Shown here: positions 1 to 8,431 of the stretch, in pieces
How positions within the stretch are numbered: position 1 is the first letter of the stretch
Layout: every line of letters begins with the position of its first letter
Assembly (NCBI GenBank): GCA_036503775.1
Contig: DASXWH010000152.1
Coordinates: forward strand, 1 to 44,570
Length of the DNA stretch: 44,570 nucleotides
Source of the DNA: Ohtaekwangia sp036503775
Lineage (GTDB): Bacteria; Bacteroidota; Bacteroidia; Cytophagales; Cyclobacteriaceae
Reading direction: 5' to 3'
Position numbers and translations under genes: made by a program
Notes under the pieces: generated by a model
Told to the model about the DNA's origin: nothing
Database searches by the model: none
The model's input: the letters and a program-made list of their open reading frames with translations, nothing else

Positions 1-1778
1 TCCCACGACCACTTTTGATTAAGCGGACGATCTTCTTTTTTCAGATCACTGACACGAAGTAATTCCTTATCCAGAAATCCGTCCTGCTGCAGGATCACTC
101 CACGCTGCGGATCTTCCGGGTAATACATTTTCTCCACGATGTCTCTCCACCGCGTGGTCTCTTCCGTTTCCTTAAAGCTGGTCCTGGTTACGATCTCGTT
201 GAATTTTTTGTCATTGGTCTTCTTGACATAGTCTATCGCATATTGAGTAAACCGCAATGTCCAGGCCCCGAGATAATTTGTATACCAGTTGTTGTTGACA
301 TTATTCTCATACTCGTTGGGGCCGGTTACTCCGAGGATTACATATTTGTTTTTATCAGCAGACCAATTGACCCGTTGTGACCAGAATCTAGAGATACCAA
401 TAAGTACTTCCAGGCCGTATTCTGTCAGATAACCTTCATCACCGGTATATTCAATGTAATCGCGAATGGCATAGGCCATTGCGCTGGTGCGGTGGATCTC
501 TTCAAACGTAATCTCCCATTCGTTATGGCACTCTTCGCCATTCATGGTAACGAAAGGATAAAACGCTGCCCCATCCCTGAAGCCAAGTTTCTTTCCATTT
601 TCAATTGCCTTCGGAAGATGCTTGTAGCGATACACCAGCAGGTTACGCGCTACTTCCTGCTTGGCCGTGCTCAGGTAGAACGGAAGACAATACGCTTCCG
701 TATCCCAATAGGTACTTCCACCATACTTTTCCCCGGTAAAACCTTTCGGACCGATATTCAGTCGCTCATCTTCTCCCGTGTAGGTTTGCGTCAACTGAAA
801 AATATTGAATCGAATACCTTGTTGTGCAGCAATATCTCCTTCAATGGTAATGTCACATTCTTCCCACTTATGTTCCCAAACTTTGGCATGCGCTTCAAAC
901 AGCGTATCGAAACCTTTTGCCGATGCTTCGTCCAGTACCTTATGACAGGCAGCAACCATTTTATCTTTCGCGTGATTCTCTGAAGAAAGCACAGCTCCAT
1001 ACTTATAGATCACCGTTTGTTTTCCTTCGTGGATATCAAACTGTACTACATTACCAGCAAACTTTTCACGCTGCTCAACATTGGTGCGATCTATCGTTAC
1101 CTTCCTGCCTTCTGATTCTATGGAATACACCATGCCGGTAGTGACATGAAAGAAAGTTTTCTTGGTCTGTGCCGTTACAATCGCTTTCCCGGATGAAGCT
1201 TCCTTATATACTTCCTCCCAGAATTTTTCATCATAGTTTGAATCTTTGTTCACTACATCGGCATCTACGTAAATGGAAAGCGTGGCCTTGGCCGAAAAAT
1301 TCAACGGTGTGATCGCATACCGAATGGCTCCCAATTCACCGTTGGCCATACTGCAGAATCGTCTGGATTCAATCTGCACTTTTTTTCCATCGGGAAAGGT
1401 GGCAGCAAAACTCCGGGAGAGTAACCCGGTTTTCATATCCAATACCCGCTTGAAGTTTTCCACTTTGCATTTTGCCAGGTCCAGCTTCTGATTGTCAATG
1501 CTGAGATGAATACCAATCCAGTTAGGTGCGTTAAGCACTTTGGCAAAATATTCCGGATAACCGTTCTTCCACCACCCTACCCTTGTTTTATCGGGATAGT
1601 ATACACCGGCAACATAGCTTCCGCGAAGTGTCTCCCCGGAATAATCTTCCTCAAAATTGGCACGCTGTCCCATGCGGCCATTGCCGATACTGAAGACGCT
1701 TTCTGAAATCTTATTTACATGAGGATCGAACCCTTCCTCAATGATCTGCCATTCATGATGTTTTAAATACTCCTTCAT
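1..1778 (-). CDS. GH65 disaccharide phosphorylase (maltose phosphorylase-like), 3' end cut by window
   Basis: The reading frame starts at the ATG at 1778 (MKEYLKHHEW) and stays open for 592 codons to the window edge, so the C-terminus is missing (family length is about 750-790 residues). GH65 enzymes use inorganic phosphate to split alpha-glucobioses into glucose and beta-glucose-1-phosphate in the cytoplasm. Seen: the N-terminal stretch VFSIGNGRMGQRANFEE, the central YGGSTYWDTEAYCLPF, and TGPNEYENNV. The first Glu of that last motif is residue 489, close to catalytic Glu487 of Lactobacillus brevis maltose phosphorylase. There is no signal peptide. It lies 88 bases downstream of a beta-phosphoglucomutase gene, the classical partner for maltose or trehalose phosphorylase. 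Maltose is the likeliest substrate given the exported amylase nearby, but trehalose, kojibiose or nigerose cannot be excluded from sequence alone. Confidence 0.88.
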   Translation of the reverse strand, partial: MKEYLKHHEWQIIEEGFDPHVNKISESVFSIGNGRMGQRANFEEDYSGETLRGSYVAGVYYPDKTRVGWWKNGYPEYFAKVLNAPNWIGIHLSIDNQKLDLAKCKVENFKRVLDMKTGLLSRSFAATFPDGKKVQIESRRFCSMANGELGAIRYAITPLNFSAKATLSIYVDADVVNKDSNYDEKFWEEVYKEASSGKAIVTAQTKKTFFHVTTGMVYSIESEGRKVTIDRTNVEQREKFAGNVVQFDIHEGKQTVIYKYGAVLSSENHAKDKMVAACHKVLDEASAKGFDTLFEAHAKVWEHKWEECDITIEGDIAAQQGIRFNIFQLTQTYTGEDERLNIGPKGFTGEKYGGSTYWDTEAYCLPFYLSTAKQEVARNLLVYRYKHLPKAIENGKKLGFRDGAAFYPFVTMNGEECHNEWEITFEEIHRTSAMAYAIRDYIEYTGDEGYLTEYGLEVLIGISRFWSQRVNWSADKNKYVILGVTGPNEYENNVNNNWYTNYLGAWTLRFTQYAIDYVKKTNDKKFNEIVTRTSFKETEETTRWRDIVEKMYYPEDPQRGVILQQDGFLDKELLRVSDLKKEDRPLNQKWSW

Positions 1779-1802
1779 TCTTCTTAATCATTAGTCAGTG
1801 CC

Positions 1803-1858
1803 ATCAGTCAGGAGTCAATAGTATGGTGTGTAATCCATCACTATTGCCCATGACTGAT
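1803..1858. repeat. Imperfect inverted repeat (stem-loop) between pgmB and the GH65 gene
   Basis: The outer arms ATCAGTCA (1803-1810) and TGACTGAT (1851-1858) are perfect complements. Inside them CAATAGT (1816-1822) pairs with ACTATTG (1840-1846), and ATGG (1823-1826) with CCAT (1835-1838), leaving an 8-base loop and small internal loops. The same gap carries the 12-base word CATTAGTCAGTG (1789-1800), which recurs exactly at 3517-3528 in another gap of this operon. It could be a processing or attenuation hairpin, or a small dispersed intergenic repeat. Confidence 0.6.
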
Positions 1859-1866
1859 ACGAATAG

Positions 1867-2526
1867 TCAAAATTCTTCCAGCATCCCCACAGCGAAGTCG
1901 CTGGTTTTGGAGATGACTTTATTTGCTTTACTCAATTGCTGTGGTGACCCGATTCCCACGCATTTCATTCCCGCTGCCAGGGCGGCTTCCACACCGGCTT
2001 CAGCATCTTCAAACACGAGACAATCTTTAGGGTTCATCCCTAACTTTTCAGCGGCCAGCAAAAATATTTCGGGATCCGGTTTGGAATGCGTGATCATATT
2101 TCCATCTACTACTACATCAAATTCGTTTTGCACACGCAAGAGCTGTATAACGGTTTTAGCATTCTTGCTGCTGGATGCCAATCCGATCTTTAAGCCCTGC
2201 TCACGCAACTGACGAATCAACTCCTTTACCCCTGGAAAAATTTCTTCCGGAACCATGCGTTCAACGTAATCGACAAACCACTCATTTTTCTTATTGGCCA
2301 GTCTTTCTTTTTCATGCTGTGTCAGCGTGAGATCCCCCAACTCCATCAGTATTTCCATGGAACGGATCCGGCTCACGCCTTTCAGTCTTTCGTTGTCGGC
2401 TTCCGTAAATTCAATGCCAAGCTCATTGGCCAACCGTTTCCACGCGAGAAAATGATAGTGCGCAGTATCCACGATCACACCATCCAGGTCAAAAATGCAA
2501 GCTTTAATTAAGGTCAGGTCTACCAT
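1867..2526 (-). CDS. pgmB: Beta-phosphoglucomutase (HAD superfamily)
   Basis: This cytoplasmic enzyme converts beta-glucose-1-phosphate to glucose-6-phosphate. The 219-residue product shows all HAD motifs: the nucleophile stretch FDLDGVIVD near residues 12-20, GLASSSKN (motif II Ser), the lysine in THSKPDPEIF (motif III), and VFEDAEAGVEAA (motif IV acids). The GVSR segment of the cap domain is typical of beta-PGM. I place the start at the ATG at 2526 (MVDLTL); a TTG one codon upstream is less likely. The gene begins 5 bases after the PfkB kinase stop, so the two are surely co-transcribed. The substrate would come from the GH65 phosphorylase just downstream. Confidence 0.92.
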   Translation of the reverse strand: MVDLTLIKACIFDLDGVIVDTAHYHFLAWKRLANELGIEFTEADNERLKGVSRIRSMEILMELGDLTLTQHEKERLANKKNEWFVDYVERMVPEEIFPGVKELIRQLREQGLKIGLASSSKNAKTVIQLLRVQNEFDVVVDGNMITHSKPDPEIFLLAAEKLGMNPKDCLVFEDAEAGVEAALAAGMKCVGIGSPQQLSKANKVISKTSDFAVGMLEEF

Positions 2527-2531
2527 CAATT

Positions 2532-3503
2532 CTATAAATAAGTTTCCCGAATGAGTTGATTTGTTTCTTCGAGGGATTTAAAAACGGCAAATGTTTTTCC
2601 TTGTGTGCGAAGCGCACCCAACGCATTACCGTAGCGGGCCGCTCCGATATAGTCACGCGGTTTCTGCAGCAATCCAAAACCCACGCCACCGGCAAATGAA
2701 TCGCCACAGCCTGTGGTGTCGATGACATTTTCCACTTTAACTGCCGGAACCATTTCTTCGATTACCCTACCGCGTTCTTTAAAATACACGAGGCAGCCGC
2801 GGGAGTCCACCGTGATGTAAACACACTTCACTCCTTTCGAAAGACAATGCTCAGCGAACTTCCGTAATTCAAGCCGGTCTACTTCCGGAGTTTCAGAGAA
2901 CTCCTGGCTTTCATATTCTTTCTTAAACCAGGATGCATTGGCCTCCTCCTGATTCATTTTCAATACATCAATATAGGGAAGCCACTGATCGCGGTCGATC
3001 CAGAATTTACGTTTACGCTCGCCATCGATAAGACATGCCGTGGTCGGGCCATGGGCATCAAATACAACAATTCCCTTACTTTTCTTCTTGAGGAACTTCA
3101 GTGTATCCAGCGAGATCTCATAATCACTGATGGGTATAAATACGAATACCTTGCAATCGGTAAGGTGCTTTACATCAATCGGCAGTATCGGATCCATGAA
3201 ACCCGTTTGTCTTTCCAACCGGTTGTTCATGTCCAGAAACTTCAGGCTGATGATATCGCCCTGATCATTCTTAGTGGTAATGTATTTAAGATTAATACCC
3301 TTATGCGTTGCAAATACTTCTTTGACATTATCCAGATCTACCTGGCGCAGGTGACATACCGGTATGATCTCAATCTTATTACCGGCAAGAATGGATAAAG
3401 CAATAACCGGGTGGGTGACACATCCCCATTTCTGAATCAGATCTCCCTGATGCGTAACAATGTGATCGCGGGGAATGGGTCCAACTATTGCAATTCGCTT
3501 CAT
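2532..3503 (-). CDS. PfkB-family carbohydrate kinase
   Basis: This is a ribokinase-fold cytoplasmic kinase of 323 residues. The C-terminal PfkB signature DTTGCGDSFAGGV (around residue 265) carries the catalytic Asp and the anion hole. The N-terminus (IAIVGPIPRDHIV) and the internal DAHGPTT and KMNQEEA segments fit the family fold. The substrate cannot be read from sequence: fructose, ribose, adenosine or another sugar are all possible. It sits between the ROK kinase and pgmB (5-base gap to pgmB), so a role in sugar entry to glycolysis is likely. Its upstream gap (3504-3578) holds the repeated word CATTAGTCAGTG and a weak hairpin (GGTCA/TGACC). Confidence 0.85.
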   Translation of the reverse strand: MKRIAIVGPIPRDHIVTHQGDLIQKWGCVTHPVIALSILAGNKIEIIPVCHLRQVDLDNVKEVFATHKGINLKYITTKNDQGDIISLKFLDMNNRLERQTGFMDPILPIDVKHLTDCKVFVFIPISDYEISLDTLKFLKKKSKGIVVFDAHGPTTACLIDGERKRKFWIDRDQWLPYIDVLKMNQEEANASWFKKEYESQEFSETPEVDRLELRKFAEHCLSKGVKCVYITVDSRGCLVYFKERGRVIEEMVPAVKVENVIDTTGCGDSFAGGVGFGLLQKPRDYIGAARYGNALGALRTQGKTFAVFKSLEETNQLIRETYL

Positions 3504-3578
3504 ATCAAAATAGTCTCATTAGTCAGTGGTCATTAGTTCAATACCGTCCAGTCATTCTGATTGACCTACGACTTTAAA

Positions 3579-4520
3579 TTATTCTGCCACGAGAAATGCC
3601 GCTCCGAAAACTCCGGCACTGTCGCCAAGCGAAGGCTTAACAATGGGAGTATCCAACCGGTTATTAAAAATATATTTTTTTATAGAATCCCGGCCCCGAT
3701 CGTACAGCAGGTCAATGTTACCAACACCGCCTCCTATAACAATAACATCGGGATCAAGTATGTTGATCACCACGCTTAAGGCCTTGCCATAAAATTCCAC
3801 CAGCCGAAGCATGGTTTTCTGTGCGGTAGGATCAACTTTAGATTCAGCAAGCGCCACAATATCCTTCAGCGGTTTTTTATTTCCGGTTTCATTGAAATAG
3901 TATTTTTCCAGTGCAGGGCCGGAGATCACATTCTCCACGCAACCGGATTTCCCGCAGTAACAAGGTCCTCCTGAATCGTCCAGAAAGTTATGCCCCCATT
4001 CACCGGCAATACCCTGCAAACCAACAATGGCTCTGCCGTCAATGGCTATTCCACCACCGACACCGGTGCCCATGATCACACCAAAAACAATACGCGCATT
4101 GGGAAATTGTTCCTTCACTACACCGAACCGTGCTTCCGCTAAGGCAAAACAATCGGCATCATTTGCCATTTCAATTTTAACATCCAGCAGTTTTTCCAGA
4201 TCAGCTTTCATCGGCTTGCCATTCATGGCTACGGTGTTACAGTTTTTCATTACACCAAGCCCGGGATCAAGTGTTCCGGGAGTAGCAAATCCGATCTTTG
4301 AAGACTTTCCCCCGACTTTACTGACCATGATATCAACCAGCTTCTTTACCTGATTCAAAATGTGATCGTATCCGAGATCTGCTTCTGTCGGAACACGGTC
4401 GCGAAAGATCACTTCCGGGTCATCAGCAGATTTAAGTATTACACCTTCAATCTTTGTTCCGCCCATGTCTATCCCCCACAGGTGATGCTTGTCTGCCGTT
4501 TTGCTTTTCTGTTTACCCAT
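3579..4520 (-). CDS. ROK-family sugar kinase, probable glucokinase
   Basis: The product (about 313 residues) has the ROK hallmarks: the phosphate-binding loop WGIDMGGTKIEGV near the N-terminus, NDADCFALAE with the probable catalytic Asp, GVIMGTGVGGGIAI, and the zinc-binding motif GEWGHN followed by CYCGKSGCVE. These support an ATP-dependent kinase for glucose or another aldohexose. I choose the ATG at 4520 (MGKQKSK); a TTG at 4529 is in frame but less likely. In this operon it would phosphorylate the free glucose released by the GH65 phosphorylase. No DNA-binding N-terminal domain is present, so it is not a ROK repressor. Confidence 0.88.
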   Translation of the reverse strand: MGKQKSKTADKHHLWGIDMGGTKIEGVILKSADDPEVIFRDRVPTEADLGYDHILNQVKKLVDIMVSKVGGKSSKIGFATPGTLDPGLGVMKNCNTVAMNGKPMKADLEKLLDVKIEMANDADCFALAEARFGVVKEQFPNARIVFGVIMGTGVGGGIAIDGRAIVGLQGIAGEWGHNFLDDSGGPCYCGKSGCVENVISGPALEKYYFNETGNKKPLKDIVALAESKVDPTAQKTMLRLVEFYGKALSVVINILDPDVIVIGGGVGNIDLLYDRGRDSIKKYIFNNRLDTPIVKPSLGDSAGVFGAAFLVAE

Positions 4521-4565
4521 AAAATTCAAACCTTCAATTTAGCGCAAATCCCATCATGTGCAAGA

Positions 4566-5747
4566 TCAGTTTGCGGTCAAAAAACGGGTGGTGCCGGGCC
4601 TGAAGGTACGCCAGGAATGCCAGAACTCCTGGTAGGATTGAACAACCGGAAGACGAGTGCCTTTAAGCGGACCATCGGTACAATACCCCAGATCATTCCA
4701 TGTTGATTTCGTCTGGCGGTCGCGCATAACGGAAGCTGCTTTGTCAAACTCAAACAGCAAGGTGTCTCTTTTCCATACGTGAAAGGTTACACTGTCATTA
4801 GCCAGGGCAACAACGATCGGTGTTTTCGCCAGGGTATCATTCAGCACCCGGTTGGCAACCAGATCATGCCAGTCATACGCGCGTGATGACGCTCCTATCT
4901 GTACGCCAACCACCCACGACTTTTCCTTCCACGAAAGCGAATCGGTACGGGTAAGTTCTCCCTGCCCTTTGCCGCTGTCATATTTTCGCATGTAATAATA
5001 TTGATCACTGAATGAGGTATCGGGTTGCATGATAAGTGTGTTGGGATACTGACCTATCCACGCATCCAGTCGCATTTGCTCAGCCGGGATTTCTTCCAGC
5101 GATTCTCCTTTCAAGGGACCAGTAACTGCCTCACCATTTACCTGGCGCCACCAGCTTCCGGTGGACGCATCTTCAAACATGGCATTGAAATGATCCATTC
5201 CTACCAGTCTGAATGTTTCAGCATTTCCTTTTACCATCGGACTGAATACACGGCCAGTGCGACAAACCGTACAATAGGTAACCATCACCGGCTTGCCGCC
5301 TACTGAATCTCTCACCTGATGATGATAACCGATGTATTGAATGGGATATGCTTTGGCTTCACCGTTTATGAACACACCCACCACCAGGTTGCCTGAGGGG
5401 ACTTCATTTGTTGCAGATGACGCAAAAACTTTATGCTCCGGTTGAAGGAACATTTTATCGGCCAGAAATTCAAAATTGACAAAGTAATAAACAACCAGGT
5501 AAACAACAGCCGCTAATGTGATGGTGATCTTAGCCCAGCGCCTTCCCTCCCGGAAGATGTGAAACACCGGGTATGCGATCATCAGAATACCTACAACCCG
5601 GATCCATTGGATATTCGTATGGAGAAAATAGGCCAGGTCAACAGTATTGCTCTGCTGACTTCCGGGGAATGGCATAATAAAATAAACCTTAAATACTTCG
5701 GCCAGGATCAATACGAGTATGCCGATGAAAAACAAAAGACCTTTCAT
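4566..5747 (-). CDS. Membrane-anchored DUF3179 protein
   Basis: The 393-residue protein begins with three hydrophobic helices (roughly residues 1-25, 47-65 and 72-92) followed by a large domain that matches what I know of DUF3179. Landmarks are the AYPIQYIGYHHQVRDSVGG region, VMVTYCTVCRTGRVF with a CxxC pair, and a WxxG-type sequence near residue 190. The biochemical function of the family is unknown. It begins 6 bases after the glpD stop, so it is translated from the same message as glycerol-3-phosphate dehydrogenase. That adjacency, with the conserved Cys pair, could suggest a membrane redox role, but this is only inference. Confidence 0.8.
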   Translation of the reverse strand: MKGLLFFIGILVLILAEVFKVYFIMPFPGSQQSNTVDLAYFLHTNIQWIRVVGILMIAYPVFHIFREGRRWAKITITLAAVVYLVVYYFVNFEFLADKMFLQPEHKVFASSATNEVPSGNLVVGVFINGEAKAYPIQYIGYHHQVRDSVGGKPVMVTYCTVCRTGRVFSPMVKGNAETFRLVGMDHFNAMFEDASTGSWWRQVNGEAVTGPLKGESLEEIPAEQMRLDAWIGQYPNTLIMQPDTSFSDQYYYMRKYDSGKGQGELTRTDSLSWKEKSWVVGVQIGASSRAYDWHDLVANRVLNDTLAKTPIVVALANDSVTFHVWKRDTLLFEFDKAASVMRDRQTKSTWNDLGYCTDGPLKGTRLPVVQSYQEFWHSWRTFRPGTTRFLTAN

Positions 5748-5753
5748 AATACG

Positions 5754-7373
5754 TTATTTAAATACAGATATAGTTTCGATCATACTATCAAGCGACTGCA
5801 GTTCATCGCTCATTTTTTTTTCATCCCAATTTAACAGTTCCTTCATCCTGGTTGCTATCGCTTCCTTGTATCGTTTTACTTTTCCGATGTTGAAATACAA
5901 CAACCCCGTTCTCCTCACCAGGAAATCGGATAAGGAAACAACCGCTTCATACCGAATACAAAATAACAATTCAGCTTTAAGTAATCGCCAGTCAGCATCA
6001 GCATCACTATCCTGCAGCTTCAGAATTTCTCCGGTTTGAAGACCATAATTCTCTACGAGGTACCGGGCAGTCAGCATACTCATTCCCTGCGACTGAAGTG
6101 AACCGATATACTGCTGAACTTCCCTGACCGACTTAAATGCTCCGTTGAGTTTTATCTTATTCGTATAACACGCTTTCAGCTCAATGTCTTCAAAGTACTT
6201 TCGTATGACCAGATTAACGACACGCTCAGCCATTTTACGATAACCGGTAAGCTTACCTCCTGCAATAGAAATAAGACTTGAGGGGGACTCAAATATTTCA
6301 TCCTTGCGCGACAATTCAGACGCGGACTTTCCTTCTTCGTGAATCAGGGGTCGCAATCCCGCCCAGCTGGATTCAACATCACCTATATTCAAGCTAACCG
6401 AAGGAAACGTGGCATTGACAGCCTGCAACAGATAGGTGATGTCTTCGCGAGTAGCCAGTACATGGTCCTTGTCTCCATTGTAGTTCGTATCTGTAGTTCC
6501 CACATAGGTTGTACGTCCGCGGGGTATCGCAAAAATCATTCTGCCATCATCTACATCAAAATAGATGGCCTGCTTCACCGGGAATTTCACATGGGGAACC
6601 ACCATGTGTACACCTTTCGTGAGGTGGAGTCGCTTACCTTCTTTCGATCTGTTGATCTCACGCAGTTCATCAACCCAGGGGCCTGCTGCATTTACTACCA
6701 CGGTAGCGGTAATCTCAAAACGTTGCCCGGTAACTTCATCGGCCACCACAGCGCCCGCTATGGTACTTCCGGCATAAACAAAATCGGTGGCCCGGACATA
6801 GTTGAGAGCATCCGCTTTGTGATCAACTGCAGCCTTCATAATCTCTATGGTAAGCCGGGCATCATCTGTTCTGTACTCGGCATAGATAGCACCACCTTTA
6901 ACATCATCCTTACGCAACAGGGGTTCATACTTTAAGGTTTGTGCGCGGGTCAACATCCTTCGCTGATCTTCAGGCCGCACACCGGCAAGCCAGTCATATA
7001 TTTTAAGACCGATTGAGGTAAGCCAGTAGCCCAGTCCTTTTTTCTCGGAAAGTGGCAACAGCATTTTTTCCGGAATTACCAGGTGCGGAGCCAGGTTATG
7101 AACAACAGCACGTTCGCTCCCTACTTCCTTAACCAAACCAAACTCAAGCTGTTTGAGGTAGCGCAGCCCTCCGTGAATAAGTTTGGTAGACCGGCTGCTG
7201 GTACCAAAGGCAAAGTCATTTTTTTCAATGAGGGCAGTACGCAGACCCCGCGATGCCGCATCCAATGCAATACCTGCTCCGGTGATCCCACCTCCAATGA
7301 TCAATAGATCATAGGACTGAGACTTCAGTCGCGAAAGGATGGCCGCACGTTGTAAAGCAGAAAAATCTGACAC
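5754..7373 (-). CDS. glpD: FAD-dependent glycerol-3-phosphate dehydrogenase
   Basis: GlpD oxidises sn-glycerol-3-phosphate to dihydroxyacetone phosphate and passes electrons to the quinone pool at the inner membrane face. The 539-residue length is normal. Seen: the dinucleotide-binding motif LLIIGGGITGAGIALDAASRG (GxGxxG) at residues 23-43, the family stretch TSSRSTKLIHGGLRYL, GVHMVVPHVKFP, TYVGTTDTNY, and IAGGKLTGYRKMAE near the end of the FAD domain. The start is GTG at 7373 (Val-Ser-Asp-Phe); I see no better ATG upstream. It is separated from glpK and glpF by a glycosyltransferase and a radical SAM gene but lies on the same strand. Confidence 0.95.
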   Translation of the reverse strand: MSDFSALQRAAILSRLKSQSYDLLIIGGGITGAGIALDAASRGLRTALIEKNDFAFGTSSRSTKLIHGGLRYLKQLEFGLVKEVGSERAVVHNLAPHLVIPEKMLLPLSEKKGLGYWLTSIGLKIYDWLAGVRPEDQRRMLTRAQTLKYEPLLRKDDVKGGAIYAEYRTDDARLTIEIMKAAVDHKADALNYVRATDFVYAGSTIAGAVVADEVTGQRFEITATVVVNAAGPWVDELREINRSKEGKRLHLTKGVHMVVPHVKFPVKQAIYFDVDDGRMIFAIPRGRTTYVGTTDTNYNGDKDHVLATREDITYLLQAVNATFPSVSLNIGDVESSWAGLRPLIHEEGKSASELSRKDEIFESPSSLISIAGGKLTGYRKMAERVVNLVIRKYFEDIELKACYTNKIKLNGAFKSVREVQQYIGSLQSQGMSMLTARYLVENYGLQTGEILKLQDSDADADWRLLKAELLFCIRYEAVVSLSDFLVRRTGLLYFNIGKVKRYKEAIATRMKELLNWDEKKMSDELQSLDSMIETISVFK

Positions 7374-7439
7374 GGTTAAAAGTTACTGCATCAAGATAAT
7401 GTAATAGTGGCTAACAGCGTAGTGAAATCCTCTGAATCG

Positions 7440-8327
7440 TCAGAGAATTCCCCGCTTCAAACCGTACGCATCACACCACTTCGAAGCACGATTATTCAGG
7501 TCGTCCAGGTATTCTTTAGAAGGCATAAAAAAAATACGATACAATTTTTTGTAAGCCGGTATCAGGTGAAGGAAATTTCGCTCGAGGAACTTGTAGTACA
7601 GAATTTTGCTGTCAGCCGGTTTATCTCCAAACAGTGTAAGACCACCAATCAGGATATAATCAGCGCCATACCGTTTAGCCTGCACCACCATATTTTCCAA
7701 TGCTTCATCGGTATCTGAAATAAAAGGAAGGATAGGGATACAATTCAGGCCTACCATCAGACCCGCCTCCTTGCATTGCTGCATGGTTTCCAATCGCTGC
7801 ACCGGAGGCGGAGCACCCGGCTCCAGTGCAGCAGCTATTTTTTCATCCAGGGTTGATACAGAAAATGAAATAATGGCTCCTCTTGTTAATGTATCCCGGA
7901 GGTCAGCCGCGTGTATCGCCTGCTGATCAATTTCTTTCAGGAGCGGAAGATCACGAAGTACACCTTTCGATTTGGTGATGATCAAAACCGGGAACCGATG
8001 CTTTTGTATGATGCGCAATGAACCTTCCGTCATCTTCAGCTTTTCTTCTATGCGCATGTATGGATCGACTGCGGATGAAACAGCAATCATTCCATACTGA
8101 TCTTTCTTTACACGAGAAGCCAGTTGCCTGTCGAGTATCTCAAGGGCATTGGCTTTAACCGCCAGCGTGTCCTCCATGTTCTCGCCATACTTGCTTCCTC
8201 GGATATAACAGTACTGACAATTGAAACTGCATCCCTCATAGGCATTGTACGTGTAGTCATCCAGAAACCAGCTGTCGCGCTTCTTCTTTTTATTCAAAAC
8301 AGATTTAACCTGGATTTCACGAATCAT
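7440..8327 (-). CDS. Spore-photoproduct-lyase-like (SPL family) radical SAM protein
   Basis: The 295-residue protein has a radical SAM [4Fe-4S] motif CSFNCQYC (CxxxCxxC) near residue 33, preceded by YTYNAYEG, and the downstream features SSAVDPYMRIEEKL, ITKSKG and FSVSTLD of a partial TIM barrel. This layout is that of the SplB-like or Rv2578c-type family. True spore photoproduct lyase repairs thymine dimers in endospores; Bacteroidota do not form spores, so the function here is unknown, possibly nucleic-acid repair or modification. The start is ATG at 8327. It lies between a glycosyltransferase and glpD. Confidence 0.85.
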   Translation of the reverse strand: MIREIQVKSVLNKKKKRDSWFLDDYTYNAYEGCSFNCQYCYIRGSKYGENMEDTLAVKANALEILDRQLASRVKKDQYGMIAVSSAVDPYMRIEEKLKMTEGSLRIIQKHRFPVLIITKSKGVLRDLPLLKEIDQQAIHAADLRDTLTRGAIISFSVSTLDEKIAAALEPGAPPPVQRLETMQQCKEAGLMVGLNCIPILPFISDTDEALENMVVQAKRYGADYILIGGLTLFGDKPADSKILYYKFLERNFLHLIPAYKKLYRIFFMPSKEYLDDLNNRASKWCDAYGLKRGIL

Positions 8328-8431
8328 TCAAGCTGCAATTGGATATAGAGCCGGAGTAATAAACGTCAGTATCTTTCCTGAATGTAGAAAAACCAGGATG
8401 GTTAATAAACCGAATAGAAAGATTTAATTAC

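Noticed and set aside
7440..8327. True spore photoproduct lyase
   Set aside because: Sequence and context (non-spore-forming Bacteroidota, glycerol cluster) fit only a general SPL-like radical SAM protein.
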